Positions 36,912-52,060 of a DNA stretch of 64,000 nucleotides are shown piece by piece; positions within the stretch are counted from its first letter, which is position 1, and the number at the start of each line of letters is the position of its first letter. Source of the DNA: Gibbula magus (Eukaryota > Mollusca > Gastropoda > Trochida > Trochidae). Under the pieces are notes generated by a model. It was not told the DNA's origin and did no database searches. It saw only the letters and a program-made list of their open reading frames with translations. The translations under genes were made by a program, and so were the position numbers. The DNA lies in NCBI GenBank assembly GCA_936450465.1, contig OW388300.1, forward strand, positions 45,540,358-45,604,357, written 5' to 3'.

Positions 36912-37055
36912 GATATTATATGAGTGTCTATGTCATACTATGTTTACGACACGAGTGGCTGAATATTAGTATTTCCCGAGCGAGAGCGAGGGATATACCG
37001 ATATTCAGGCACGAGTGTCGTAAACATAGTATGGCATAGACACGAATATAATATT
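36912..37055. repeat. Long hairpin, about 55-bp arms
   Basis: TGTCATACTATGTTTACGAC is inverted as GTCGTAAACATAGTATGGCA, with matching flanks GATATTATATGAGTGTCTA and AGACACGAATATAATATTC. The loop contains CGAGCGAGAGCGAGG. Confidence 0.75.
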
Positions 37056-37450
37056 CTGTTTATTACCGAAGTCGTTAAATTAATGAAAACACGCTAAAAT
37101 CCACTTTCAACCATAGGCTGGCGACCCGCCGTCACGCATTTAGAACGCAACGTCATAGACGAAACGTGACGTCATAGCATTGTTTATGACGTCACGTCAC
37201 CGTGACAAAGTGATATGTTGCCCTAGGGCATCGTATGAAAAATATGAACCCCGATATGATTGCTCCCGTAGGTAATAAATGACTATTTGTCACGGTTTGT
37301 GTAAATAAGAGGCATGCTGTTACTTTCCGTTACGATTGATTACACTTGTTGACTTTCCGCGCATGCATTTCCAAGCTGTTGCGTCAATCAATATCAAGTT
37401 TGACTATCAAGAACTCACTTTCACACATCATTAGTACCCTGGGAGACAGG

Positions 37451-40497
<3,047 letters not shown>

Positions 40498-40521
40498 ACT
40501 GATAGAGAGTCCGTAATGGTC

Positions 40522-40527
40522 AATAAA
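40522..40527 (+). terminator. Polyadenylation signal of VWC paralogue 2
   Basis: AATAAA 24 bp past the stop codon. Confidence 0.65.
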
Positions 40528-40655
40528 AGTATGAACTCAATGAGGGTTCTGTTTTATATATCTATAAACCATTGTCATGACACGATTAAGGTCATCTACG
40601 ACTCTTGAGTGCACAAAAAGCCCCGTGGTTCCAAATATAAAACATGTTGTGTTAT

Positions 40656-41017
40656 TTAAAGGGACAGTAGCACGTTTTTTCGCTCAAATAAGTCGATGAA
40701 ATGAATTTGAAAGATAATGTCACCAATAGTAAAACACCCTTCCCTCTTCGGAAAATCAAGTTAAAAATGAGTGTACATGGTTTCTTAAAGTCATGGGAAT
40801 CGTTTTTGTCTTTCGAAATATTAAAGTGGGTTCACATTAAAATGGCCGCCATGCAATTTTTGCTTTTTACGTAACACCGTTATTACCAGTATGAATAATT
40901 GGTTTGTGTAATAAGATTTTTAACCCTCTAAAGCGTTTATAAATGACATAAACTATCATTATAAATGGGAAATTTTAAAAAATAAAATTTCCAAAAAACG
41001 TGCTACTGCCCCTTTAA
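40656..41017. mobile_element. TTAA-flanked MITE, family 1, copy 2
   Basis: Ends TTAA-AGGGACAGTAGCACGTT and CGTGCTACTGCCCCT-TTAA. It is about 85 percent similar by eye to the copy at 3469-3795 but keeps a block (AACACCCTTCCCTCTTCGG) that the other lacks. It lies about 130 bp downstream of the VWC gene's polyadenylation signal. Confidence 0.85.
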
Positions 41018-41520
41018 TACTGTTTGCTCGAGATTCGGGTTGAATCCCTCCCAATGGCATCGCAAATTTTCTAAAAATGTCAATTCGCAATGATGTTTAA
41101 CAAAACCTTCAGTCACAACCGACGTTTAGGGAAACAAAGACATTCAGTCACAGAAAACACTTGACAGATGTACAAGATATCCCCAAAGAAACGGCATCCA
41201 AATACTGATTGTACGGAACCTTTAGACCAATATCATCATGGGTTGGTGTTGATCCATGTAGCTTTTCAAGAGAAGTATAGATTTTTGCGAATGAATTTAT
41301 TATACAGGCTAACTGACGTGATTTTTTTCTATTTTGTAAGACTATTTTAAAATCTGACAATATATCACGCAAATAATGTTGATACCTTTTACTTCTTAAG
41401 TAAGTTAATTACACAATTTAAACTGCCAAAATGACACAGTCCCTTTACTGTACCTTTACGAAAGTTTAGTCAGCTTGAAACACTCATCGATTCAACATGT
41501 AAGGTTATTCATATAATTTA
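41018..41520. other. Intergenic, no gene seen
   Basis: The overlapping opposite-strand frames at 41148-41372 show no domain. Confidence 0.35.
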
Positions 41521-41526
41521 AGCAAT

Positions 41527-41594
41527 AGATAGATAACTCGTAGCAGTACATTTACCTCCTTTTTATGTACTGCTACGAGTTCTCGGTCTATCTT
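41527..41594. repeat. Near-perfect hairpin, about 25-bp arms
   Basis: AACTCGTAGCAGTACAT and ATGTACTGCTACGAGTT flank a 13-base loop, and the outer GATAGA / TCTATC also pair. No gene context. Confidence 0.75.
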
Positions 41595-41939
41595 AGAGTA
41601 CAGTCAAATGCTTTAGTCGTGAAAATAATGTTTTAAAATGAATATATTTCAAATGAATTGTCAACAAATTTGGGAAACATTCTCTCGAACACAACATGCA
41701 AAACAATGACATTTCTCATTTTCATATGCAAATGTTAGAGACATTGACTTCATCATCGACACCGTGAGCACTTATATTCCGAGGTGCATGAGGCGTATAT
41801 TTTGTATATAACGTACGAGTCGTGGAACTGACGGTGAGTTAGGTTACAGCATAAGCGTCGTGCTTGGAGGAGGAGGGGGAACAGCAAATAAAATAAACTA
41901 TTATAGTTTTAAACATTGGCAACATGCCGGTGGTTCAAC

Positions 41940-42130
41940 AAAATGAAGCACTTCGTAGCGATCCTCGATCGCTCAATGTAGCGCTCAATGAGCGCTTCTT
42001 CTCTCTTGGACGACACAGTGCAAATTCCTCAAAGTTTGCTCGCTTCGCTACGTAGCGCTACATTGAGCAATCGCGTTCAAGAAAGGTTTAAAACTTTAAA
42101 ACCTTTGAAACCTATCTTGAACACGGCCAT
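41940..42130. repeat. Fold-back repeat, copy of 17515-17660
   Basis: It contains CTCAATGTAGCGCTCAATGA, TTTGCTCGCTTCGCTACGTA and paired GTTCAAGAAAGGTTTAAAAC / AAAACCTTTGAAACCTATCT words, as in the copy at 17515. Confidence 0.6.
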
Positions 42131-42649
42131 GGTTTGATTCGTGTCAGAATTCAATAACTATCGTGATTTGAATGAAAATACACTTGAAAAATCCCATTTG
42201 ACCTCAGAGACATTACTTGCTTCACCTACATGCTAATAATCTTCTTTAGGAATCTCAAGCTCCATAACATTGAAGTCCCCCATCGACAGAAGCGACAAAT
42301 TTCCTTTCGGAAAGGGAACACCTCAATTCAATTGTCAATCTTTAAGTGTTTCATTGTGTTTCAGTTAGCATTGTGTGTTGTAGAAGTCCGGAACCAGTTT
42401 TATGAGCATGATACCCGAACGCAACCAGGCAACTGTACATACATCGGGATATACTTGTACTCCACGTGACAACAGTACCATTATTATTGTATTGTATGTG
42501 ATTATATGTGCTCTAAATGTAAAATGATGATGTTTAGTCACAAGCAATCACATAACCGAATGACATTTCAGGAATGGTTAGACACATGATCAGAGAGTGA
42601 GAAGTTGCTGCCAATGGTCAGGTGATTAGTTCCACTATCACAGGACGAA

Positions 42650-42755
42650 TAGTGGTGGGATCCGCCTGCCGGACGCTGAAGGCGGATTCCGCCAAAACAT
42701 AGGCGGATCCGGAAGGATCCTGAAGGATTCGGAATGCGGATTCCATCCAATTTCG
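42650..42755. repeat. GGATCC/GCGGATTCC-rich repeat
   Basis: Alternating GGCGGATTCCGCC and GGCGGATCCGGAAGGATCC words, related to 31834-31860 and 33418-33485. The short peptides it encodes are not supported. Confidence 0.55.
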
Positions 42756-43091
42756 TCTTGTGTATATGTTACACAGTGTCACACGTATTTCCAATCAATC
42801 TGCCCACTTTCAACCTGTCGCGTGGTTATAGATTAGGGACCAGAGGATGAGTTATACTGATTGATGTTAATTAAAATCATCAATAACTCCCCATCTGTAA
42901 CCCGATAGGCAAATATGAACCTATTGTTTACTCAATTGTTCAGTTATCCCCCTGAATTAATAAAGTTTATTCAGATCAGTGACTTCAACTCACAGAGCCC
43001 CTCGTCAACGTTACAAACATATTTTCATACAGAGGATGGAGGCCGGATATCTCAAGATTATATTAATATAAGCCTTGTTTAATAAATTTCG

Positions 43092-44266
43092 CTAAATAAA
43101 CTGAGTAGTTTTATTTGTAGATTGTAACAGTTGAAGGAAGTTACATTTTGAAGGATATTTCCAATTATATCTATCAATATATTTTACTCTGTTTAAATTA
43201 TATTTCTGACACTCACAAGTAAAATTATATTCATCTTCAATTACAGAAAAGCCTTGCTCAGAACAATAATCACATAATCCCAATGTTCTAGCCAGATTCG
43301 AATATCTACCAATTTCTATTTTTAACTTATGACATGATATTCTTAAACGTGTTATCAAATGACAAAGTTCTAGGAATATCGTTAAGATACTGTTCATAAG
43401 AGAACTTACGCTTTATAACGGTATATACATCAAGCTTAGAACTATTATAAATATCACTATTTCATTTTTGTAAAAATCATAAACCAATCGCTGTTTAAAT
43501 ACATTAGCAAATTCTTGTGGGTTTACACGTAAGAGGTTTAACCAAACAAAACACAAACCATGTTTGTACAATACATCCTTCACAAATGAGGCCCAGTTTT
43601 TATCGTACAATTTTCCATCATAATCTTGAGCGCCAACTTTAAAACAGTTGTATCTGTATGTACCAACTTGAAGAAACATCACAACACACATCTGTTATGA
43701 CGAGAGGATATCTTCCTAGTTCTCCGTAGACCGCTGCATTACTAGCTTTTGAATGTACTTTCAGAATTCTTTAAACAACTTTAGGTGTTTTCTCTCAATT
43801 TCGGTGGCGTTTGTTATTCCCCTTCAGCCGTAGTTCATTGTAAATGAAAGAGTCGATCGAAAAGCTGAAGCAATGTTTTTGGTGTAAATGAACTTTTCCG
43901 TGTGTTAGACTTAAGGCACTTGTGGCCTTTAATCCTTTGCCGGCCAACGACTTTTGACAGATACAGATTTGTCCATTTGATGATATCATATTTCCGATCG
44001 AGGTAGTTGAAAGTTGATACTATTTCCAGTTCATCATTTCCGAATGACCATTTGTTTAGTGTCGACGACTTGAAAATCATATTTTTTTAACATTTCCAGT
44101 GAGTCCCCATAAGCATATATCACAATACTCGTGCAGTAATCAGTGATTCTCTAATCCAGTGGGTGTCCGAGACACAAGTACCATGTCGTCCGCAAACAGA
44201 AGACGAGTCGGACGATAACAGTCCAGGTGCAACGGGTTTTTATTGTTAAGAGAGTAGATTTACATA
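43092..44266 (-). pseudogene. LINE reverse-transcriptase relic with FADD core
   Basis: Minus-strand frames give LLFADDMVLVS at 44202-44170, the RT motif C with its two catalytic Asp, then NDELEIVSTFNYLD, KASNAAVYGELGRYPL and the terminal LKIEIGRYSNLARTLGLCDYC with EDEYNFTCECQKYN. These are the C-terminal blocks of a non-LTR retrotransposon. Stops and frameshifts break it. The 5' side stops exactly at the TA where the MITE at 44267 begins, and no LINE coding resumes beyond 44810. Confidence 0.82.
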
Positions 44267-44810
44267 CACTCAACCGCAAAAGAAACGTTACCACATTTTC
44301 AAAAGTCTAGAATTCGAAATAATGCTGCCTGAGAAAGTAGATTTTTAATGCATTTTATAGGGACATGATTGGTAAAGAGATACCCACGTTTTCATATATC
44401 AGAATATAATTCTTCTATTTTATGTCTGTTCAAGTACACTTGGGTTCTGAAATTGCTTTTTTTTCAAAATGTTTTTTAAGCAGAATGTTTGGCATTTAAA
44501 AAGAAATTAAAAATTCATGTAATGTAGAATTTAATTTATAAATGATGTAGTCGATATCAATAACCTTCTTGGAATTAAATTTGTTGATGCGTCCTCACTA
44601 TAGTACGTGATAAAATAAGCCATAATTGTCATTTCTGACTCTCAAAGTCATCTGTTTTTCAGAAATGTGAAAAGATAAATGTTTTTAAATTTCAAATATA
44701 GTTTAGCTGGCGTCTGGAAAAATGATGTATCTCTGTTTCAATCATGTTTATCACTCGTGGCTATAAATATCTTGTTTTGTATATGGCTGCGTTTCTTTTG
44801 CGGTTGAGTG
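44267..44810. mobile_element. TA-flanked MITE (mariner-like ends), complete copy
   Basis: Ends CACTCAACCGCAAAAGAAAC and GTTTCTTTTGCGGTTGAGTG are perfect inverted repeats of 20 or more bases, with TA at 44265-44266 and 44811-44812. The 544-bp interior is non-coding. A right-end fragment of the family is at 5336-5461. Confidence 0.85.
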
Positions 44811-45179
44811 TATATAAGCCCATAGACCACCCTCTCCGGAAAGCGAGAATGTGATTACCGTTATATATATTTGGGATCCATTTACTTTGGTCTCTGTGGC
44901 TGTTTGAGGAGATTCTTGAGGCAAGATATGGAGCTTCAAAGAATGTTCAAATGTGTGCAACCTACAGACTGAAATTCTCTAAATAACAAGGCGCTAGAGC
45001 ACGTTTTTTGCATATTAATATATTTTCTCAATTTTCCATTTATTATTAAATTCAATACAGTATATTGTTACGATAGAGGTAAACATCTAATTACAGGACC
45101 CGATAAGCCGTATCCATAAAAAAAGGTTATCAATTTTGAAAGAAAATGGTGCGATGGCCATGTATAAAGTGCCATAATA

Positions 45180-45541
45180 CCAAATGTGCTGTTTTCAGTA
45201 AAATAATTTCACTCAACTTGCACTTTTATCGACAATCGCCAAATATATCACAATTATTAGTTTTTAGTGAAAGTCTAGAAATATCATTATACATGTGAAG
45301 AAACCGAACATCAGTTACTTCACCCATTAAACACTATCAACCCAAGTTTATCTTTTTGCATGTTGTAAATATTAAATAGGTTTCCCAAATTACGTTTGAC
45401 ATATTGACGCGTCAACATACTGAGACGACAATCATAAAAAATATGATTTTCTGCAACAGTCAGTACTTTTAGATAAAATTACACAATTTTTAACGCTTGG
45501 CATGTGTGACCCACAACAAAAACAATAGATGTATATTTAAC
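45180..45541. repeat. Diverged copy of MITE family 2
   Basis: TTACGTTTGACATATTGACG, GCAACAGTCAGTACTTTTAG and GGCATGTGTGACCC match the 34380, 50993 and 61224 copies. The left end is not clear. Confidence 0.6.
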
Positions 45542-46520
45542 TGTTTAAGTATCGCTACATCAGTCAGATCACTTGAACTATCTTCGAGCGGCCATTTTAA
45601 TGTGAACACCTGAAACTGGCCAGTCGAAGGGAAATGGACTTAACCGAACAATGTTTTTAACTCTTTTTATCGATTCATGAGTATTATTTAGCCATTAGAA
45701 ACACTTATTTACCTTATTTACGTCACCTTCTCACAATTGTCCTAAATGTAAAAACATAAGAAATGTTATCAAATCAGAAATATTGGAAAACTCATGGAGG
45801 TTAACAATATTTTCTGGATAACAACACCTTTATTATGAAGTTACATGAAGTTTTGGAGCGTAGTCCAATTAAAATGAAGCATCACACCAATTCGGTCCTC
45901 TTTAACTCGGACGGACGGACATATGGACGGACACACAGACGGACGGAGCTCAAACCTTTATTTCCTCTCCAACTCGTGACGGGGGATAATAATATTAAAA
46001 CAAAAATAAAACGAATATTTGCCGACAGCAGCCAATAGGCTAATATTTCGCGTATAAATTTGTCACAATTATGTTTACTTCAAGTTGATATATACACACG
46101 CCATTGCAAAGCAAACAACTTGGTGTTTCCAAACTTACTGCGTAGTTACCTGGTTAATAGTCATTTATTGATTTATTGATCGCGGCCATTGTTATTGATT
46201 GCATAGTTCATCAATTATTACATTTAAAAATAAGTACGCCAGCACTCACATACGGGCGTGTACTCACGCAAGCCAGCAAACAACATTCCGACAAACGCCC
46301 CGACCTCAGGGGCGTGTATTTCTTCGGGAAAGCGTTAGAAAGACTTTTATTCCACTTAGACTTCGCTACCCGTGGCAACCATTCGCAATGATCCTGTTCA
46401 CTGTCGATATGAGAACATTTTCGTCCAAAGACTATGATATCCGGCTATTATTAATGATAAAGTCATCACCAATGAGCTCAATTTTTGATTGAATGAGATC
46501 ATGATGCACGAAAACGAAAA

Positions 46521-47125
46521 TAGAGCCACTGCATCTGTAGCTTACCAGGCTTCAAATAACAAAAGTAAATCAATTAACCAGAAGTTGTTGTCATTGGCAT
46601 AACAGATTTCTTAGGCCTTGACCGTGGCTCCTGTGACCCTTATATTGGAGTCACAGGGTCACTAAATCTACACGTAAGAATTCCCATTGGCCAAGGTGCC
46701 TTTACACAAGATTTCAGCTTTCCAGACCTTTTGGTACTGGAGAAGAAGATGATAATCGGCTTTATTACATGTAAGTCGTGACCCCTCTATTTGGGGTCAC
46801 AGGATCATCAAATCTACAATTCAAGATCCTATTGGCCAAGCTGCCTGTACAAAACATTCATCTTTCTAGACCTTTTGGTACTGTAGAAGAAGATAAAAAT
46901 ATGTTGTTTTAGGTCGTGACTCATAGTTGGGATAACAGGGTCACCAATTTACAATTTAAAATCCCTTTTAGCCAAGGAGTATGTGCATAAAAAGTTCAGG
47001 TCCCTAGAGATGGCGGTTCTGGAGAAGAAGTCGAGAAAGCGAAAAGTTTACAAACGGTCGAATGGGCGGACGGACGCCGGGCGCCATGCCATGCCATACC
47101 ATAAGCCCTTCGGACCTTTCAGGCA
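46521..47125. repeat. Dispersed repeat with three tandem units
   Basis: It opens with AATAGAGCCACTGCATC, carries three units with GGGTCACTAAATCTAC / ATTGGCCAAGG / GAGAAGAAGATGAT, and ends with GGGCGGACGGACGCCGG and CCCTTCGGACCTTTCAGG. It is the same family as 34244-35456, without the MITE insertion. Confidence 0.8.
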
Positions 47126-47800
47126 ACGGACTTCATAAGTGTCCTAATCTTTAATCTCAGTTCTCGGTAGAATAAATTTCAAAATCATAACATTATTTAC
47201 GTAAAACAAATAACAAACGAAAGGGACATTGCTATCTCTAAATGTCCATTGGCGATATTTCGTATTTCGCACCAATGTTAAAACTGTTATTATTTAAGCT
47301 TAACATTGACAAACCAATATACGACCATGTATAATTTCATTGTTCATATGAGAGACTCACTTGGTTCACTTCCAAGGAAATAAACATCAGGATAGTTTTC
47401 TATTTTAAGTTGTTCTAGTTTTAAGGACATAATGTACAGTTTGTTGATATATGGTCCAAACCTTTGGTCATCAGTTGACTTCGAAAATGAATGTAAATCC
47501 AAATCTCACTTTACAGTTAATGTCTATGCTATTCCTAGAGTTTTCACAATTATTAATAGGCCTACTGACTGAAAGATGTAAACAATCATTTGAAATCTTT
47601 GAGTAAATCATTAAGTAAGTCAGCTAACATCTTCACAGCCAAATGACATTCCAGAACGTCATGGTAACTTGCCTACAAGATACAACTACAAGATCAAACA
47701 AGTCAAGTCTTTGGATCGATACACTCCTAAATATATTTCATTATGAATTCCTATTGATCGTATAACTAATGCGAATTCAATACCTAACAAATCGAAATAT
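47126..47800. other. Intergenic, no gene seen
   Basis: Spacer between the dispersed repeat and the 3' end of VWC paralogue 3. No feature was recognised. Confidence 0.35.
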
Positions 47801-47803
47801 GAC

Positions 47804-47809
47804 TTTATT
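47804..47809 (-). terminator. Polyadenylation signal of VWC paralogue 3
   Basis: AATAAA on minus, about 105 bp past the stop codon at 47913. Confidence 0.6.
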
Positions 47810-47912
47810 TCCAATAACAACAGCGCTTTATACTCCCCAGTATTGTCCAAGATAGCAGTTTGTTATTGGCCTGTATTTCCGTAGGTGGAGCTAAGCGCTT
47901 TAAAATAGCACC

Positions 47913-49300
47913 CTAAGCCATGGCGCAAAGAGCTTGCATTGAGTGAAAACCGAAGCCAAAGCTGAATGGATCGTCAGGACATCTACACCAGGTTGAGCTG
48001 TCGGGTTTATACACCTCGCCTGCCTTGATGACGTGAGATCCGTGTTTACAGTTGGATCCTGCAAAGGAAACGGAAATTACAACTTGCAATCAAATAGAAA
48101 TAAACATAAAAACGCATGCACGCATGCCCCCTGTGCTCATTGTAGTCATCAGGCTTGTCTTGCCAGTTATTGCAGCTAAACAAATTTGTTTTCGGAGTAG
48201 AATCGTTGAGGTGAGGTGGGTTTTAACGCCGATTTAAAAAGTATTTCACTTACATCAAGACCGCTAGCATTTTTGCTTGGAGAAAGCCCGCAACAACATT
48301 GTTGCTATGTATTGCGGTTAAACCTGCGAGCATCGGCTGGAAGTAGCGAACCATTGGTGGTACCTCGCTGAAATCCCAACACTGAAACATTACACTCAAA
48401 CCTAATTGCATACAAAACTGCCAGGCCCCTTGGCGGAATTCTAACTCAGATCCTCTTGATCGGACACCGAATTTGCTAACCAATGAGCTATTCCACTCCC
48501 AGGCGAATCGAAGTTTGCATGTGCTTACAAAAGCCTTTTTGTGTGACCTTGCATTGTTACTAGACAAATTATAAGTTACAATAGCAAAGGCATTGCTTCT
48601 GTCACTCATTAGGCTTATAAATAGGCCTCAGCCTTCAAGTTCCCAGTTATTGAGAGCAATTCAATATGTTTTTTTACGGGCAATTTGCTGTCTATAATTC
48701 ATATTTGTCATTGGCAAAATAGTCTGTATCCAAGCTTAAATATGCAAATAGGTTATAAGGACATGATCCATGTGGCCCTTATTAGAGGTTTTGGAGTCAC
48801 CAAATATACAAGTAATAATGCTTGGGAATCTAGATACAAGATTTCAGCTTTCTAAAGTTTGCAGAGCTTAGCTTGAGAAGCAGAAGACAGTTATCTTTCA
48901 GGGTCCGACTCCTTATGTCCATATTTGGGACCGTCGAATCATCACAATACTCTTCCTTCAGAGTTTACTCCCTTCGAATTTTCCATCGTTACCTCTGTTG
49001 CAATTTTACTTCCAATATAAAAAGAACATACTATTTAAACTTACCATTAGGACATGTAGCGCAGCACTGGTCTGGTTTCTTCACAGCGTCGACACACATG
49101 GCAGGGGCGCAGTCCATGACCGCACAGGCTACTTGACCGTTTTGGGAACAGAAACAAGGGGAGCAGGGATCAGGTCTGAAGCTTTCTCCTGCATTGTAAG
49201 TCTTCCCGTGGTAATCACATGTTACACCCGAGTTTGCTGTAATGACAGCAGCAAACCCGTTGTGGACAAGAGCTAGCACGAGAACACAGGCAACAAACAT
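47913..49300 (-). CDS. Secreted VWC-domain protein with four-Cys tail (paralogue 3)
   Basis: Exons 49300-49045 and 48058-47913 join through a phase-1 GT-AG intron to give 133 residues. A signal peptide (about residues 1-19) precedes a ten-Cys VWC domain at Cys 28, 46, 49, 51, 59, 64, 69, 79, 80 and 83. The tail has Cys 89, a C-R-C pair at 110/112 and Cys 130, followed by AMA and the stop. HVIKAGEVY in the tail matches HVIKANEVY of the paralogue at 19135, so these two are closer to each other than to the one at 37451. A TATATAAG box lies about 50 bp upstream of the ATG. The intron holds a SINE (48250-48510) and a dispersed repeat fragment (48770-48905). Confidence 0.87.
48250..48510 (-). mobile_element. 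tRNA-derived SINE
   Basis: On minus an A box TAGCTCATTGG (48490-48480) matches in 10 of 11 positions. It is followed by a degraded B box (AGTTAGAATTCC, near 48446-48435) and a body shared with 21390-21520. Confidence 0.65.
48770..48905. repeat. Fragment of the GGTCACGAAATC dispersed repeat
   Basis: GGCCCTTATTAGAGG, AGTCACCAAATATACA and TACAAGATTTCAGCTTTCTA correspond to one unit of the family at 34244-35456. Confidence 0.55.
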
Positions 49301-49347
49301 TGCTGGAGTGTGGAGTGGACTTCTTATCTCGAAGGATTGGTTGATAT

Positions 49348-49355
49348 CTTATATA
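49348..49355 (-). promoter_or_regulatory. TATA box of VWC paralogue 3
   Basis: TATATAAG on minus, about 50 bp upstream of the ATG at 49300. Confidence 0.55.
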
Positions 49356-49360
49356 CGTCT

Positions 49361-49775
49361 TACACTATTCTTGTGGGCGTCCTGATAAGGATTTTTCACG
49401 ATGTGGTTTTCGTTATTTACCAACATACATTAGATATGCTTTGAAACATATATGAGAAGCAAATAGGTTGTTGATGATGCAAATGTTATGAAATTAAAAT
49501 GTTACCAACACATGTTTGAACAGTTTTGGATTTGTACTCCGTATGGGCAGAGCGTGTTACCGTATTTCCTCAGTGCATAATCTCATACACGCACACAATT
49601 GAGGCCCGACTCTTATTGGAGACCTGAAGGTTAAAATGACAACCGAAATATTTATATAGTTATATATTTATTCATGAAAATAAGTATATATTGTTGACTT
49701 TAAAACTCCATTGTAAATACGAGGGCATCCTGGGAGACCTTGCGTTTAAATGATAGCCTGCGATTTTGCAGGAAA
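49361..49775. other. Intergenic, no gene seen
   Basis: Spacer between VWC paralogue 3 and a dispersed repeat; no feature was recognised. Confidence 0.35.
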
Positions 49776-49779
49776 TGTT

Positions 49780-49960
49780 TTAATTGAAAACATATTTTAT
49801 TCATTTGAGAAATGGATTGGGCACAAGTTATGAAACTTATAGAAGCCCTCTCCACGTAATCGACAACTATTTGACAAGGCTAAAATACATAACACAATAT
49901 ATGCAGAAGAGAATAAGACATCTACAAGTGACGAAGTGGGTAAACATGTAATATACATTA
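49780..49960. repeat. Dispersed repeat similar to 17693-17900
   Basis: AAACATATTTTATTCATTTG, GGATTGGGCACAAGTTATG and CCCTCTCCA. See the entry at 17693. Confidence 0.45.
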
Positions 49961-50454
49961 TTAAGGCAACACACAATTAGAAATGTTATTCTTATGATTT
50001 GTCAGGAAACAGCCAGCAAGTAGAGTATACTTCCGTACCAAATGACATGAACAACCTGGCCCATACTAGTTATTATTTTCTGGTTTCCCTTTAGATGAAT
50101 GAGTTCTGATTGGTCAATACATACGAAACGTTTAGACGTATTTGCCGGGGAGTACCAATCATCATGTGACAACGAATGTCCTTTATCTAGGATGGAATGC
50201 TGATATTTCAAAATAAAAAGTTACAGTTACAAGCATCAGTACATGGGTCCCATTGCATCAAACATAGATTACTTCCTTCATATTTACAATTCTAACCTCT
50301 GTTCTTATTGGCCGTAATTCGCCGGCACCAGCAAAATTCTCGAGCTGGAAAAAGGGGATCCTCATTATATATCCCTGCAATATAACCAATGTCAATACAA
50401 ATGGCTGTGGTATTGCCCACGCGGCGTTAAACAATAACTCACTCACTCATTCTT

Positions 50455-50860
50455 AACAAATGAAATGTAAGTCGACCGAGTGACCTCAAATATCTCAGCA
50501 TTTGACTCCAAAGAGTTTTGCTAATTAGCGTATGTCCTTCGAATATGTCTGATGTAACTAATACAAATATTTTCGATATTTGTCTCTGATTTGGTCTTCT
50601 TTGTTTTTCAGCATGTTTATGATCAATTGTTTTCACAAAATCAATAACATATTTCGAGGAAAACACATTAAACCGGAAAGCGCATTATGACGTTACATTT
50701 GGCAAATGTCACTCTTACAACGGGTGTCGCTGATTGCATAACTAGATTCAAATGCAAACAAACAAATTCTCCCTTTCCTGCCGGCGAAATCAGCCAACTT
50801 AGAATAGAGGTTATATAATTAGGATCGGAAATCTGAAGGGAACAACCTCTGTTGGGAGGG
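50455..50860 (-). repeat. Dispersed repeat with a surviving ORF
   Basis: Inverted copy of 15410-15825. On minus a frame of 75 codons (50666-50439) starting MFSSKYVIDFVKTIDHKH is open, and the matching frame at 15610-15790 has stops but the same DFVKTIDHK core. It could be part of an unrecognised transposon protein or a chance frame in a conserved repeat. Confidence 0.65.
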
Positions 50861-50992
50861 AATGTCATGAATTGTTAGATATTTTTTCCCCTATTTGCAT
50901 CCATAAATAAATTTAATTCAATTTATCTTTAATTATATAGTTCACTATAAACCTAAAATCAAAAATAGTTAGTTGCAGAGTTACCTCCCATC

Positions 50993-51448
50993 AAATTTTA
51001 TTTGGCTTTAATACGTTCCAACTCACCAAATCTGCTGCTTACAATAGAAATGAATTCACTCAAATAAATTAATCCCCAATCGCCAAATGTATCATAATTC
51101 CTAGTTTCCAATTAAAATCGAGCAACATCATAATACAAGTGCAGGAACCGAAACTACACGTCCCATTTACATGCACAGTAGTTATGTGACCTATTAAACG
51201 TTATCAACCCAAATTTGTCATTGTGTCTGTTATAAATAAGATTCCAAAATTACGTTTGACTTATTGACGCGCGTCAAATGCGATGCATTGTCCGGTTTTC
51301 GATCAGAAATCATTAGTTTTACCTTCGTATAATCAATATACTAAGTCGACTATCATCAAAATGGTACTTTTCGATTACAGTCGTTACTTCTTGACAAAGT
51401 TACACCATTTATAACGTTTGGAATATGTGACCCCAAACAAAGTGTACC
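50993..51448. mobile_element. MITE family 2, left end damaged
   Basis: TTTTATTTGGCTTTAATACG, TTACGTTTGACTTATTGACG, GTGCATTGTCCGG-like and ATATGTGACCCCAAACA match the copies at 34380 and 61224. The left TTAA terminus is missing. Confidence 0.7.
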
Positions 51449-51919
51449 ATTAATATCTGGTGTCAAACGCCAGACCGAGTATTTGTTTTTGTCGCAGACC
51501 GATATAGTTTTATCAACAATGCTCTTACTCATATAATACCTTCTTACATTCTCTTACCACAGAGGTTACTCGGGTCACAAATTTATCATTCTGTTTCAGC
51601 GGAGGTTACTCAAGACAAAGGCTCAAATAAAAAAATGATAAACTCATCGAAATTGAAGAAGCAAATCAGTATACATGCCTTCTTCGTGTTCAAGGACAGA
51701 GTTGTCTTTTGAGCGATATGTATGCCACAGATAATTTGCTATAACAACGATTTAATTTTTGGCCAAAGAAACATCAAAACATTCGAAGAAGAACAGAGGT
51801 TTATAGGTTTTTTTTGGACATGATAACAACATAGGTAACATAGTATTAGATAGTAGCATTATGTTAAAGTTTATCGCGTTTCTGACGTACCCAGGTTTAG
51901 CTATCACCACTACCTATCT

Positions 51920-52060
51920 AGACTCCTATTGAGTGGCTGGGTGCTTATAAGCTAGTTAGGATATTCAGTGCTGGTGTAGGTGTCTGACACCGGGGATGTG
52001 GTTTTTGAATCCCTGGTAGCGAAAAAGTACTTTATTTACAGACGGCGACTGTGATTCCAA
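51920..52060 (+). mobile_element. Decayed tRNA-derived SINE
   Basis: The order GAGTGGCTGGGTGCTTATAA, TCAGTGCTGG, GGTTTTTGAATCCC and GCGAAAAAGTAC parallels the SINE at 23591-23765, with the B-box region as GGTTTTTGAATCC. Confidence 0.5.
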
